Assembly (NCBI GenBank): GCA_018829445.1
Contig: JAHJTV010000014.1
Coordinates: forward strand, 1 to 64,000
Source: a bacterium
Lineage (GTDB): Bacteria > SAR324 > XYD2-FULL-50-16
Direction: 5' to 3'
Length of the DNA: 64,000 nt
Shown here: one piece after another, positions 16,982-26,499 of the stretch
Layout of the letters: each line of letters begins with the position of its first letter
How positions within the stretch are numbered: position 1 is the stretch's first letter
Made by a program: the position numbers and the translations under genes
Notes under the pieces: model-generated
Told to the model about the DNA's origin: nothing
Databases searched by the model: none
What the model saw: only the letters and a program-made list of their open reading frames with translations

Positions 16982-19390
16982 ATGAAACGAAGATACCGAC
17001 TATTCCTGAATATTTTATTCATACTGATACTCGGGATGTTCTTGTTTACTTGCAGCTCCGGGGGCGGGGGCGACAGTGGCAGTGCCGATGGCACCACAAC
17101 GGCAGATGGAGGGGGAACCACCGATGATGGAGGTGGAACGGACGAAGAAGATCCCACCGATGACAGTGAAATCCCTCAAATATTGCTGAACAGCATCCAG
17201 TTCAGTTCAGATTCTGACAGCATCATCCTGAAGGAAGGCCTCACCCAGCAACTGGAAGTTCTAGGCGTTTTTTCCGATGAATCCACCCAGGATTACACCG
17301 ATTATGTGGAGTGGAGCTCTTCTGATTCTGCCATTCTTGAAATAGTTGCAAAGGGATTGATATCCGGGAAAAGTCTCGGAACGGCAAAGGTTACAGTTCG
17401 CTATGGTTCCTTTGCTGCTATCTACATAAATGTCACCGTTAAAGCCAGAGAGGTGAACTCTATCCGTATTTTTCCAAGGCCCGAATCAGCCGGGGAGAAA
17501 CTGGCTGTCAGTGATACATATGACACCTATTTTATTGCCAAAGCGTTGTATGATAATAACACCGAAGAGGTGCTATCAGACAATGTCATCTGGAGTTCCG
17601 TTGATCCTTCCCAAAAGTCGCTGATTAACCGTTTTTCCGGAAAATTTACTCCTTACGATTCAACCAGTGACAATATTACCATTCGAGCCGAATACTTCGG
17701 GCATAACGATGAAATCTCAGCTTATATTAACACCCTGATACTGGAATCGGTCGAACTTAAGATCTACCAGGGGACCCCTCCGAACGCGGATGAGCATCCT
17801 GATTCTTTGGAAATTGTGGAAGGCGAAACCGCCAGGGTTATTGCTGTCGCAACTTACCAGGGGGCCGAGACCATTACGGGGGATATCTCCAGCAATGTGA
17901 TCTGGACTTCGGATAACAGCAATGATGCCAGTATTCTGCGAGATGGAACTATTTACGACACTTCTACAAACGGAAGTCCCGTCACCATTTCCATAGATAT
18001 TGAGGATATTGATGGCAATAACCCTTCACCGGTTACGTTGACCATAAGAGGAAAAACACTGACCAGTATTTTGTTTACGCCTTCATACGCAGATGTGGTC
18101 AAAGGAGCCCAGTTTCAACTCTTTGCCACGGGATACTATGACAACGGTACCTCAGAAGATTTAACCTCGTCAGGATCAAATTCTGAGTGGTATTCTTCAA
18201 ACACAGGGATTCTCCAGGTCAATTCATCGGAAAACCGAGGGTTTGTGACTGCCCAGCAGTCAGTGGGTTCGGCTCAGATTTCGGTTAAAAAATGCAAGGA
18301 TGGAGGGGACGATTGTTATCAAAACGAGGACGACTATCTGACAGCTACCAAGACCATCACAGTGCATGATCAAACCCTTTCATCCATTAAAATCCTCACA
18401 AGCGGCATCAGCCGTGATATAATCGGGACGGGTACGGTAAGTGTCAATTTTACGGAACCGGTGCCCGAAGGACTCCTGGTTGATATGACTGTGATCGGAT
18501 ATTACGAAGGCGGTGCAGTCAGTGAAATGGATCTGTCCAAAGACGGCAATATCAAATTTTCAGTAGCAGGCACCGATTTAAGTTTATGCAGTGAGCATGA
18601 CTCGCCAGGCCGGACAACGCAATGTTTTGTTAAGATTGAAAACAGCAGTGCCTCCGGAGTGGTTACTGCGGAATATACTCCTACCGGACTGGTTACAGAT
18701 GCTGATAATGATCTGAGTATTACAGCGACCGATAAACAAATTTTGTCATTTGATATTTACGAGGGAGCTTCAGCTCGAACCAGCTTATCCTTAATAAAAA
18801 ACAACAGCAAACAGTTAAGACTTCATCGAAAATACTCCAATGGAGATGCTCTGACTGAAGATATTGATACAAACTCTGGAATCAACTGGGAATTTTCCAC
18901 AGATGGAGTCAATTTTTCTACAGACAGCGACAGGATTTCCATTGATAGCAGTGGTAACCTCACAGGCGAAACCGTGGGAACAGTTGTTTTGAAAGCTTTA
19001 GTTAATGGTTATGCGGGTGTTTTAAGTAGACTAATCTCAATTGAGGTGTTCCCCTCCGAAATTACGCTGAACGAGGAATATATCGGGATAATAGATATTG
19101 AAAATGAGATATATTTGACTTTCGATTTTCCGGAGGCAGGAGACTATACATTTACATTTATTTCCGAAGAAAAATCAGTTTTAAGTGATGTGAATCCAGG
19201 AAGCACCTGGTTTTTTATGGATGATCCTTTCCATGAATGTGAGCTGGGACATGCAAAACCAAGAGTGTCAATCCCCTTATCAGCTGGTTCTCAAACATTT
19301 GGTTTTGATAATTTAGATGAGGATGAAGGTGGAGAGTTAACTGTTTTTTCTTTAAGGATTACCAGCGGCGGTGGGTATGACTGTGAGTAG
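16982..19390 (+). CDS. Ig-like (BIG2) repeat lipoprotein
   Basis: An 802-residue secreted lipoprotein. A hydrophobic signal peptide ends in lipobox LFTC (lipidated Cys24), then a Gly/Asp/Thr-rich linker to about residue 62. Six or so bacterial Ig-like units follow, each opening LxSIxx and carrying a WSSSD/VIWSS-type strand and a GxxxGTAxVTV end (clear at about 68-155, 160-250, 258-358, 360-460, then weaker ones). The C-terminal 110 residues form a different, possibly beta-sandwich domain. Such proteins usually act in surface adhesion or as envelope scaffolds. The TIG-repeat protein gene follows 53 bases later, probably in the same operon. Confidence 0.85.
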   Translation: MKRRYRLFLNILFILILGMFLFTCSSGGGGDSGSADGTTTADGGGTTDDGGGTDEEDPTDDSEIPQILLNSIQFSSDSDSIILKEGLTQQLEVLGVFSDESTQDYTDYVEWSSSDSAILEIVAKGLISGKSLGTAKVTVRYGSFAAIYINVTVKAREVNSIRIFPRPESAGEKLAVSDTYDTYFIAKALYDNNTEEVLSDNVIWSSVDPSQKSLINRFSGKFTPYDSTSDNITIRAEYFGHNDEISAYINTLILESVELKIYQGTPPNADEHPDSLEIVEGETARVIAVATYQGAETITGDISSNVIWTSDNSNDASILRDGTIYDTSTNGSPVTISIDIEDIDGNNPSPVTLTIRGKTLTSILFTPSYADVVKGAQFQLFATGYYDNGTSEDLTSSGSNSEWYSSNTGILQVNSSENRGFVTAQQSVGSAQISVKKCKDGGDDCYQNEDDYLTATKTITVHDQTLSSIKILTSGISRDIIGTGTVSVNFTEPVPEGLLVDMTVIGYYEGGAVSEMDLSKDGNIKFSVAGTDLSLCSEHDSPGRTTQCFVKIENSSASGVVTAEYTPTGLVTDADNDLSITATDKQILSFDIYEGASARTSLSLIKNNSKQLRLHRKYSNGDALTEDIDTNSGINWEFSTDGVNFSTDSDRISIDSSGNLTGETVGTVVLKALVNGYAGVLSRLISIEVFPSEITLNEEYIGIIDIENEIYLTFDFPEAGDYTFTFISEEKSVLSDVNPGSTWFFMDDPFHECELGHAKPRVSIPLSAGSQTFGFDNLDEDEGGELTVFSLRITSGGGYDCE

Positions 19391-19443
19391 TTACCACTGT
19401 TTGCGACATTCAGTTTGTTAGTGAATTATTGACGAGGTGTATC

Positions 19444-22023
19444 ATGAAAACGATTGTTAAAACAGTAATAATTGGATTGTTTGTCCTAACCTCAACAGGT
19501 GCATTTGCAGCAAGACCAGTTATTACGGGTTTAACAAAGACAAATGGTCCTTTGTCCGGTGGCTCCTATGTTGGAATCATTGGAGAGAATTTTACAAAAG
19601 CCACTTATTTCAAGTTCGGTGATTACAGAGTTATAACCAAACGTTTCGTTAATTCTTCCCTAGTATATGTTATGACAGTGGAACACAGCCAGGGGAATAC
19701 AACGGTCAAAGCATATACATCTGATGAACGTCCTTCTCTTCCATATAATGGCTTTACATATACAAACGAAGGGCCGGAGCTTGACAGCGTCAACATCAAT
19801 AACGGACCGGCCGAAGGGAACACCATTGTTCACTATTATGGTCGCAATTTCACACCCAATATGACCATCCGCTTTGGAGAGAATGAATCAATCCGACGCT
19901 ATTTCTATCATTCGGATCGTATGTACAGTTATACGCCGCTCTGTGATCTGGATGGGGAAACCAGCAAGGTTGTAGATATTGCTGTTGCGGTTGGCGATCA
20001 GCAGGCATATCTGGATGATGCCTTTACCTTTCAGCGGGAGAAGCCTGTTATCACCAAAGTCTGGCCGGCAAGCGGGATCAAGCAGGGCGGAAGCCTGCTT
20101 CAGATATGGGGAACCAATTTCAGGGCTACAGATCGCTGGTACATCGGGGGGAAAGAAATTCAGTTTTATATTCCCAATTATCACCATGAGTTTAAATATG
20201 GTCATTCAAGCTACGTGTTGCTGAAAACGGAAGACGCGGGTGAATTAACCGTGGGGGAAGCTTTGGATGTGACCGTTGAACCTGTTGTTGAGGGAGTCGG
20301 TTCCGATACCAAATCAGATGCATTTACCTTTACCGAAGATGCTCCGGTATTTGAGACTGTTTACCCCAACAAGGGATTTGCTTCCGGTTCCACTGTGTAT
20401 ATCAAGGGGAAGAACATCTCCCAGGATATTACAACCAATTTTCTTAAACTGGCAAGTGAGGATGTCTCTGCGGATATAAACGGAGGGACGACTACTTATT
20501 ATTACCATGATGGTTTGATCCGGGTAAAAACACCTGCTCGTGGCAGCACACCACCTGAAGGAGTGCTGGTTGATGTCCGCATGGAAAATACTAACGGCTA
20601 TGCCTATAACTACAACGGGTTTTTCTATCAGGATCTGGCTCCCCGGATTCATTATATTTATCCAAACAATGGGGTTGTAACCGGGAGTCAATACGTCTAT
20701 ATCAGGGGGAGAAATTTTACCGATGACGATATGTCGGTTTCTTTTTCCACTCAACCCGATCCAAACATCCATCGCATCTACCGATCTGATCTGATGGCCA
20801 TCAAGACCAACGCCGCTCTCTCCGCCGAGGCAACCACCGTAACGGTTTCGTCCCTGGCGAATGGTGCCACCTCTTTGAACGGTGGATACATCTATACGGA
20901 AAACAGTCCGTGGATTCGATCCATATGGCCTTTGGCTGACACGGTACTTGGAAATCGTAATCTGTATCTTTACGGTGAGAATTTTACCCCTGCTTCCACA
21001 GTGCAGTTTGACGGTAGTGATGATCCGATAGCCATCAATTATTTCTATCATTCGGGAGCAGTACGAGTGAAAACACCGGCACATGATGAGGGGAAAGTTG
21101 ATCTAACGATTGGGACTGAATTCGGTGATCCCTATACGGCGGAAAAGGCTTATAGATTCCATGTAGCTCCGCCGGTTTACGATCCGGGCACTCCAATTAT
21201 CAATTATGTATCTCCGTTATCAGGTACCAGAGCGGGTGGTGCTTATGTCTATCTGTATGGGAAGGATCTAACCAAGGATACAAAAGTTACTTTTAACGGA
21301 CAACCGGCCAATATTATTCATGTTCATCCTAATGGAAGCCGTATTCTTATCTTAACCCCGGCCGTCGATTATCTCGGGACTGTGGATATTCAAACCGTCA
21401 ATGTAGTAAATAACAGTTCGCTGGATTTCACCCTGGAAGACGGGTTTAATTACACCGATGATCATCCGGTGATCACCATGATCAATCCGGCCAAAGGGTT
21501 TGTCTATGGGGGCACCTATGTGTATCTTTATGGAGAAAACCTGACCAAAGACGTGGAATTGCGGTTGGGTGGGAAAAAAGCGATTCTCCAACATTTCTAT
21601 CACAGTCGTCTTGCGCGGTTTATTACTGCTCCCAATGATACCGCCAGCCTGGTCAATCTGGATGTTGAGACTCAATTTGGCAGTAAACTATTAGCAGATG
21701 CCTATCACTACGCAGAATTTTCACCGGAGGTTACGGCGATTACACCAAATCATGGCAATTCGGATGGCGGCAACTGGATCAGGATATACGGTTCTTTTTT
21801 GACGCCAAGTACAAAAGTATACGTTGATAATGTGCTGGTTCCGGAAGATCAGGTAAAATATTATCATACCCGTTATCTTATCGCCAAGGCTCCCGCCAAC
21901 GCGACAGATCCTTATGATTATAAAACCGTCGATATCAAGATTGAAACTGAATACGGAACCATTGTTGAAACGGACAGCTATACCTATGTTAAGCCCGGCG
22001 TCCAATTGTCTTTTCAGAATTAG
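19444..22023 (+). CDS. Secreted protein of nine IPT/TIG repeats
   Basis: An 859-residue exported protein: signal peptide to about residue 24 (ending GAFA), then nine tandem IPT/TIG immunoglobulin-like repeats of roughly 90 residues. Each begins I-x-x-(I/V)-x-P-x-x-G-x-x-x-G-G and contains (Y/I)xxxGxNFT. Most also have an aromatic-His signature such as FYHS, YYHD or YYHT, followed by a (V/I)xTP strand. No membrane anchor or sorting signal is seen at the C-terminus. The start is the ATG after GACGAGGTG; one five codons earlier lacks a ribosome site. A surface or matrix role alongside the preceding lipoprotein is inferred. Confidence 0.88.
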   Translation: MKTIVKTVIIGLFVLTSTGAFAARPVITGLTKTNGPLSGGSYVGIIGENFTKATYFKFGDYRVITKRFVNSSLVYVMTVEHSQGNTTVKAYTSDERPSLPYNGFTYTNEGPELDSVNINNGPAEGNTIVHYYGRNFTPNMTIRFGENESIRRYFYHSDRMYSYTPLCDLDGETSKVVDIAVAVGDQQAYLDDAFTFQREKPVITKVWPASGIKQGGSLLQIWGTNFRATDRWYIGGKEIQFYIPNYHHEFKYGHSSYVLLKTEDAGELTVGEALDVTVEPVVEGVGSDTKSDAFTFTEDAPVFETVYPNKGFASGSTVYIKGKNISQDITTNFLKLASEDVSADINGGTTTYYYHDGLIRVKTPARGSTPPEGVLVDVRMENTNGYAYNYNGFFYQDLAPRIHYIYPNNGVVTGSQYVYIRGRNFTDDDMSVSFSTQPDPNIHRIYRSDLMAIKTNAALSAEATTVTVSSLANGATSLNGGYIYTENSPWIRSIWPLADTVLGNRNLYLYGENFTPASTVQFDGSDDPIAINYFYHSGAVRVKTPAHDEGKVDLTIGTEFGDPYTAEKAYRFHVAPPVYDPGTPIINYVSPLSGTRAGGAYVYLYGKDLTKDTKVTFNGQPANIIHVHPNGSRILILTPAVDYLGTVDIQTVNVVNNSSLDFTLEDGFNYTDDHPVITMINPAKGFVYGGTYVYLYGENLTKDVELRLGGKKAILQHFYHSRLARFITAPNDTASLVNLDVETQFGSKLLADAYHYAEFSPEVTAITPNHGNSDGGNWIRIYGSFLTPSTKVYVDNVLVPEDQVKYYHTRYLIAKAPANATDPYDYKTVDIKIETEYGTIVETDSYTYVKPGVQLSFQN

Positions 22024-22043
22024 TTTTCAGATTATTTATTATT

Positions 22044-22067
22044 CCCCTTTGACGAGCGTCAGAGGGG
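22044..22067. terminator. Hairpin between convergent genes
   Basis: CCCCTTTGACG and CGTCAGAGGGG pair over about 10 bp with one G-U, in the 52-base gap between the TIG-protein gene and the convergent HEAT-like gene. There is no strong T tract on either strand, so it may stop RNA polymerase weakly or protect 3' ends of both mRNAs. Confidence 0.45.
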
Positions 22068-22075
22068 ATAGTTCC

Positions 22076-23119
22076 TTATTCCAGTACCTCATTATTGTTT
22101 GAATCCGATCCGGATTGAACAAGATGGGGATAGTTTTTGGAAATCTGCTCTAACAGATCCCGGGCATTGCCAGTATCTATCTTTTGCAGGGCTTGCACAA
22201 TTAAAACCCGGGAAGAATATTCCGTACTTGAAAAAATCTTGGCAAAGGGCTGTATGGCTCTCTCCTCTTGTGCTTCCCCCAACGCAACAATCGCACTGTT
22301 TCTTAGATCCGTATCCTGACTGGTGAGGTAGGAAAGATAAAGATCAATGTTGTCTGTATTGCCTGTTGTGGAAAGCGACAGGATAATCTCCGATTTTAAA
22401 AAAGGGTTCGTCTGTTGGGTCAATTCCGATTTTAAAAAATCTGTGCTTTCCTGGGTTCCCAGGTATCCGAGACTTTCATAACAAACTCTCAGGGTGCTCT
22501 CATCAGCATTATGATGGGAGGCAATGTCGATAATGCTGCCAACGGCAGAGCTATTTCCTCTTAAACCGGTCACCCTGATCGCACTGTTCATCCTGTTGGT
22601 GGCAGCAGATAGATAACCTGCACCTTGCTCTTCATTAAACTCCTCGCCCGTTAGTGAGAGATCCATAAATCCATCGTCGATCATTTCATCCAGCGTTTCA
22701 TCTATCTCTTGATCCTGAGAGAAAGCCAGTAGATGTTCCAGATAATTCCGGTCGATATCAGGTAAGTCGGATGCCAGTTTTGTCAGGATCTCTCTTATTG
22801 ATAAACCTACGTATTTTTGCTCCAGATTGGATGCAAATTGCTGCAGTTCCTTTGTGGAGGATCGCTTTTTCTTAACCCGAGTTGGGGGCTGAGGTTGCTT
22901 TTCTCCTTTTTGCAGGGGAATCTTCCGGGTGACGTCCGAATCCGGAATGTCAGCTTTTATGATAGGTGCAGATTGAGACCGGGAACCCGGAAAGTCGGAT
23001 TGATCCTTTTCTCCTGACCACCAGAAAAAAAGAGTACCAATCAGAACAATTGCTGCAAGTGCGATCAGTTTTATTTTTGGAATGTTCATATGCCGGAATT
23101 TCCGATTTTCATTTACCAT
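22076..23119 (-). CDS. Membrane-anchored HEAT-like repeat protein
   Basis: A 347-residue protein with an uncleaved N-terminal membrane helix (IKLIALAAIVLIGTLFFWW, about residues 15-35). A low-complexity Lys/Pro/Gln linker (about 45-95) follows, then a helical C-terminal region with several PBS/HEAT-like units (ESTDFLKSEL, RNSAIVALGEAQEERAIQPF, RVLIVQALQKI). Topology suggests the repeats lie in the periplasm, probably for protein-protein contacts. The start was chosen at MVNENRK because GGAG precedes it. It is convergent with the TIG gene, and the next gene upstream is divergent, so it is alone. Partner unknown. Confidence 0.75.
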   Translation of the reverse strand: MVNENRKFRHMNIPKIKLIALAAIVLIGTLFFWWSGEKDQSDFPGSRSQSAPIIKADIPDSDVTRKIPLQKGEKQPQPPTRVKKKRSSTKELQQFASNLEQKYVGLSIREILTKLASDLPDIDRNYLEHLLAFSQDQEIDETLDEMIDDGFMDLSLTGEEFNEEQGAGYLSAATNRMNSAIRVTGLRGNSSAVGSIIDIASHHNADESTLRVCYESLGYLGTQESTDFLKSELTQQTNPFLKSEIILSLSTTGNTDNIDLYLSYLTSQDTDLRNSAIVALGEAQEERAIQPFAKIFSSTEYSSRVLIVQALQKIDTGNARDLLEQISKNYPHLVQSGSDSNNNEVLE

Positions 23120-23280
23120 GGTTTTTACTCCATATTGTCTCTTTTGATGAACAGAATCAAGCACTAATGGAGAAAGCATGCGACACACTCAAAAAATACA
23201 GTTATACAAATAAATCAGAGGTGGTTCAGTCTCCATGATCAATATTGCTTTCATCCAAACACGGGAGGTTCATAAAAAAA

Positions 23281-24741
23281 ATGGTTTTATCAATTATACT
23301 CATCATACTGGCGTTCGTCGCTATCATCGTCGTAAAAACTATTCTTTTTAAATCCAAGCAGGAGTCGGTTAGCCCAGTCGAACCGGTTGCCATAGATGCG
23401 GAACCGGTTCTGGCCAGGCTGTCAAGTGCGATTCGGCTGAAAACTATTTCCAGTCAGGAACAAACCGCATCTGACCTTGAGCCTTTTTTAGAATTCCATC
23501 GATTCTTGGAACAATCTTATCCGCAGGTCCATCAGAAATTGAAGCGTGAGGTAATAAACCAATATTCCTTGCTTTATAAGTGGCCAGGTTCGGATGAATC
23601 GCTGAAACCGGTTGCATTTCTAGCTCATATTGATGTTGTTCCGGTAGAACCGGGAACGGAAAAAGAGTGGCGTTATGACGCTTACGGCGGAAAAATTGCG
23701 GACGGTTTCATCTGGGGGCGTGGGTCCATGGATATGAAAGCAACTCTGACAGGTTTAATGGAAGCGGTTGAAGAATTGGTCGGACAGGGATTTCAGCCCA
23801 AACGCACTTTTTATTTTGCTTTTGGTCATGATGAAGAGGTCGGAGGGAATGAAGGCGCTGCAAAAATCGCTGAACATTTAAAAAACAATGGTGTGAAAGC
23901 TGAATTTACCTTGGATGAGGGGATGGTGATTCTCAATGAAGATTTATCGCCGACAAAGAAAAAGTTGGCCTTGGTTGGGATTGCGGAAAAAGGGTATGTC
24001 ACGCTGAAACTAACCGTAAAAACAGAAGGTGGCCATTCCTCCATGCCGCCGTCTGAAACTGCGCTGGGGACGTTATGTCAGGCGATTAGTAATCTTGAGA
24101 CGAATCAAATGCCAGCGTCTTTGTCAGGGGTTGTGGGTCAGCTGTTTGATTATATTGCCCCTGAAATGACGCTGGTGCAAAAAATACTGCTTGCCAATCG
24201 TTGGTTATTCAAACGCCTTCTTTTACGCCAGTTAACTAAAACCAATTCAATGAACGCCATGATGCGAACGACCACAGCTCCTACGATAATTCAAGGAGGT
24301 GTCAAGGAGAATGTCCTTCCCAGTCAGGCTTATGCCTTGGTTAATTTTAGGGTTTTACCAGGGGATACAGTTTCTGATGTAATCGAACACGCCAAAAAGG
24401 TAATCAATAACCCGGTCGTAGAAATTGCTTTACATGGCAGAGCAAATGGAGAAGCATCCCCCATATCCGGGCTTGATACCTTGGGTTATAGAATGATTTC
24501 AAAAACAATTCGCCAACTATTTCCAGGCACAGCAGTAGCTCCCGGACTTGTAATGGGTGGTACAGATTCCAAACATTATACCTCAATTACCGAAAATAAC
24601 TATCGTTTTGGTCCGGTGATATACGGTCCTGACGATCCGGGCCGCATTCATGGAACGGATGAAAGGCTGAGTATCGAAGATTATATTAAATCGATTCAAT
24701 ACTATATACAGTTTATGAAGACAGTTTCGAGTGGCAGTTGA
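23281..24741 (+). CDS. M20-family metallopeptidase (carboxypeptidase S-like)
   Basis: A 486-residue zinc peptidase with an N-terminal membrane anchor (SIILIILAFVAIIVVKTILF). Di-zinc ligands are visible: FLAHIDVVP, then WGRGSMDMK, the catalytic Glu in GHDEEVGG, and HGTDER near the end; GGHSSMPP marks the lid domain. The closest known architecture is the yeast CPS1/mammalian PM20D1 group, which cleave peptides or N-acyl amino acids. The start ATG follows GGGAGG; a TTG 36 bases upstream is an alternative. It may join the window's other peptide-use genes functionally, but is not linked to them. Confidence 0.88.
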   Translation: MVLSIILIILAFVAIIVVKTILFKSKQESVSPVEPVAIDAEPVLARLSSAIRLKTISSQEQTASDLEPFLEFHRFLEQSYPQVHQKLKREVINQYSLLYKWPGSDESLKPVAFLAHIDVVPVEPGTEKEWRYDAYGGKIADGFIWGRGSMDMKATLTGLMEAVEELVGQGFQPKRTFYFAFGHDEEVGGNEGAAKIAEHLKNNGVKAEFTLDEGMVILNEDLSPTKKKLALVGIAEKGYVTLKLTVKTEGGHSSMPPSETALGTLCQAISNLETNQMPASLSGVVGQLFDYIAPEMTLVQKILLANRWLFKRLLLRQLTKTNSMNAMMRTTTAPTIIQGGVKENVLPSQAYALVNFRVLPGDTVSDVIEHAKKVINNPVVEIALHGRANGEASPISGLDTLGYRMISKTIRQLFPGTAVAPGLVMGGTDSKHYTSITENNYRFGPVIYGPDDPGRIHGTDERLSIEDYIKSIQYYIQFMKTVSSGS

Positions 24742-24775
24742 ACCTGTTCAATCAATATCCCCTAATAATCTTCAC

Positions 24776-24809
24776 GGTCATCATCTTTCCGGGTTGCATG
24801 ATGATGACC
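24776..24809. terminator. 10-bp hairpin between convergent genes
   Basis: GGTCATCATC (24776-24785) and GATGATGACC (24800-24809) pair perfectly around a 14-base loop, in the gap between the M20 peptidase gene and the convergent enoyl-CoA hydratase gene. No T tract is present on either strand. A shared bidirectional end point is the simplest reading. Confidence 0.45.
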
Positions 24810-24822
24810 TGAACTGGCCTGG

Positions 24823-25641
24823 TTAGTTATCCCACTTCTCCAGGAGTTCATTTATATCTGAAGAGGTTTTTAAGATTCCTTTTTTTAACTGTTCAACCAT
24901 TAGTCTTCTAAAAGTATTATTCTTGAAGCAGTTGGAGAAGAGCTGTGCTTCACGATCCAATCCCTCTTCCAGTCCGTAATATTGGGACGCTCTGATGGCT
25001 AACTTGGCGTTTGAAAGAGCTGTTTGTGGGTTTTTAAGAATGGGTTTGAGGAGATCCAGTACTTCCTTTTGAAGCATTTCAGTATCAGGGGCTAATTTGT
25101 GGATCAAACCCAGCTCTTTTGCCTCAATTCCGGAGTAAAGGCGTCCCCCGAGAATAATCTCGGTTGCCTTGCCAACACCCACTAATCGGGTTAATCGCTG
25201 AGTGCCACCTCCACCGGGAATAATACCAACTTTAACTTCCGGCAACCCGATCCGGGATCGTTCTGTCGCAATCCTGAAATCACAGGCAAGGGCAAACTCG
25301 TAACCACCGCCGAAACAGAGACCATCTATGGCCGCAACCAGAATCAACGGGCTTGTTTCCATGCGATGAAACAGTCCCTGTATTTTTTTTGAGAAGGCAT
25401 TGGCTTCTTCCGTAGCTGCCTGCATCATCTCAATACCATCGGCACCGCCGATAAAATGGTCTGTTCCTCCCCCCAGAAAGACAATGGCGTGTGATTCGGT
25501 TTTTTCAACCAGTTCCAGTTGTTTTTCAAGATCGTTCATCAATTGAGAGTTAATTGAATTGCGATCCTGCGGTCGGTGGATCGTGATCCAGGCAATATCA
25601 TTCTCCAGGGTTAATGCCAAATTCTTACTGATCGATTCCAT
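24823..25641 (-). CDS. Enoyl-CoA hydratase (crotonase family)
   Basis: It hydrates 2-enoyl-CoA to 3-hydroxyacyl-CoA. At 272 residues it has the oxyanion-hole segments (FIGGADGIEM; CFGGGYEFALACD) and both catalytic glutamates: one in GGYE, the other in LPEVKVGIIPGGGGTQRL. It is therefore a genuine hydratase type rather than a diverged crotonase. An AAGGAG site precedes the ATG. The SDR gene lies 15 bases upstream on the same strand, so the pair could do successive hydration and dehydrogenation steps of a beta-oxidation-like route. Confidence 0.93.
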   Translation of the reverse strand: MESISKNLALTLENDIAWITIHRPQDRNSINSQLMNDLEKQLELVEKTESHAIVFLGGGTDHFIGGADGIEMMQAATEEANAFSKKIQGLFHRMETSPLILVAAIDGLCFGGGYEFALACDFRIATERSRIGLPEVKVGIIPGGGGTQRLTRLVGVGKATEIILGGRLYSGIEAKELGLIHKLAPDTEMLQKEVLDLLKPILKNPQTALSNAKLAIRASQYYGLEEGLDREAQLFSNCFKNNTFRRLMVEQLKKGILKTSSDINELLEKWDN

Positions 25642-25656
25642 ACTGTCTCCTTTTTA

Positions 25657-26403
25657 TCAAATAACCCATCCTCCGTTCGGCCCTATCACTTGACCGGTGA
25701 AAAAATCTGCTTTTGGTGAGGCCAGAAAAGCGACCAACTCTGCTATCTCTTCAACCTCTCCCATTCTTTTCAAGGGTGTATTCTCGATGACATGTTTCAT
25801 GAATTTCTCGGGAATCATTTCGGTCATGGCGGTCTTTACATAGCCCGGGGCGATTATGTTGACCCTGATATTGTGTTTGGCAACTTCTTTAGCCAGGGTT
25901 TTTCCCAGCATGTTTACCCCGGCTTTGGCAGCACTGTAGTGGAGACTTCCAGGCGAAGGGGTTAGGGAGGCCACCGAACTGAATAGAATGATGCGACCGG
26001 TGCCATGCTCTTTCATCCAACGGACCGACTCTCTGCAGCAATAGAAGGTTCCATTCAGGTTAATATCGATTACCTGTTGCCAGCAGTCATCATCCATCTC
26101 TTCAATAAATGCAACTTTTCCCAGGATGCCTGCGGTATTCACCATTAAGTCAAGTCGCTCCACAGTCTGTTTCAGAGTATTGAACAACGTTTGTACTGAT
26201 TGACTGTCTGCGATATCAACTTCCAAGGCTTCTGCGTGGGACTGCCCGGATTCGATGGACATCGCTGTCCTTTCCGCAGCTTTCTTGTCAAGATCCGCGA
26301 CAAAGACATGAATTCCCGATGCTGCCAGTCTTCTGGAAATAGCGGCGCCCATCCCGGCCCCCCCGCCGATCACCAGGGCGGTATTTACCTCTTTTGTTTT
26401 CAT
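25657..26403 (-). CDS. Short-chain dehydrogenase/reductase
   Basis: A 248-residue NAD(P)-dependent oxidoreductase of the classical SDR family. It shows the glycine-rich motif GGGAGMGAAI, the acidic VADLDKK after beta-2 (favouring NAD over NADP), NTAGI, the catalytic Ser in FSSVAS and YSAAK (Tyr-xxx-Lys). It heads a two-gene operon with the enoyl-CoA hydratase, so oxidation of a 3-hydroxyacyl-CoA or cyclic hydroxyacyl-CoA is likely. The promoter must lie in the 96-base gap shared with the divergent SDR at 26500. Confidence 0.92.
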   Translation of the reverse strand: MKTKEVNTALVIGGGAGMGAAISRRLAASGIHVFVADLDKKAAERTAMSIESGQSHAEALEVDIADSQSVQTLFNTLKQTVERLDLMVNTAGILGKVAFIEEMDDDCWQQVIDINLNGTFYCCRESVRWMKEHGTGRIILFSSVASLTPSPGSLHYSAAKAGVNMLGKTLAKEVAKHNIRVNIIAPGYVKTAMTEMIPEKFMKHVIENTPLKRMGEVEEIAELVAFLASPKADFFTGQVIGPNGGWVI

Positions 26404-26499
26404 GTTTATTCCTGAAAAATGGTTATAGGTTTATTATTTGCACATATTTATTCAGAAATCAGATGCGCGGAAAATCAACATTTAATCCCCCTTAAAAAA

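Noticed and set aside
20314..21084. 256-codon open frame on the opposite strand of the TIG-repeat gene
   Set aside because: It arises from codon bias of the repeats on the other strand; no ribosome site or recognisable motif.
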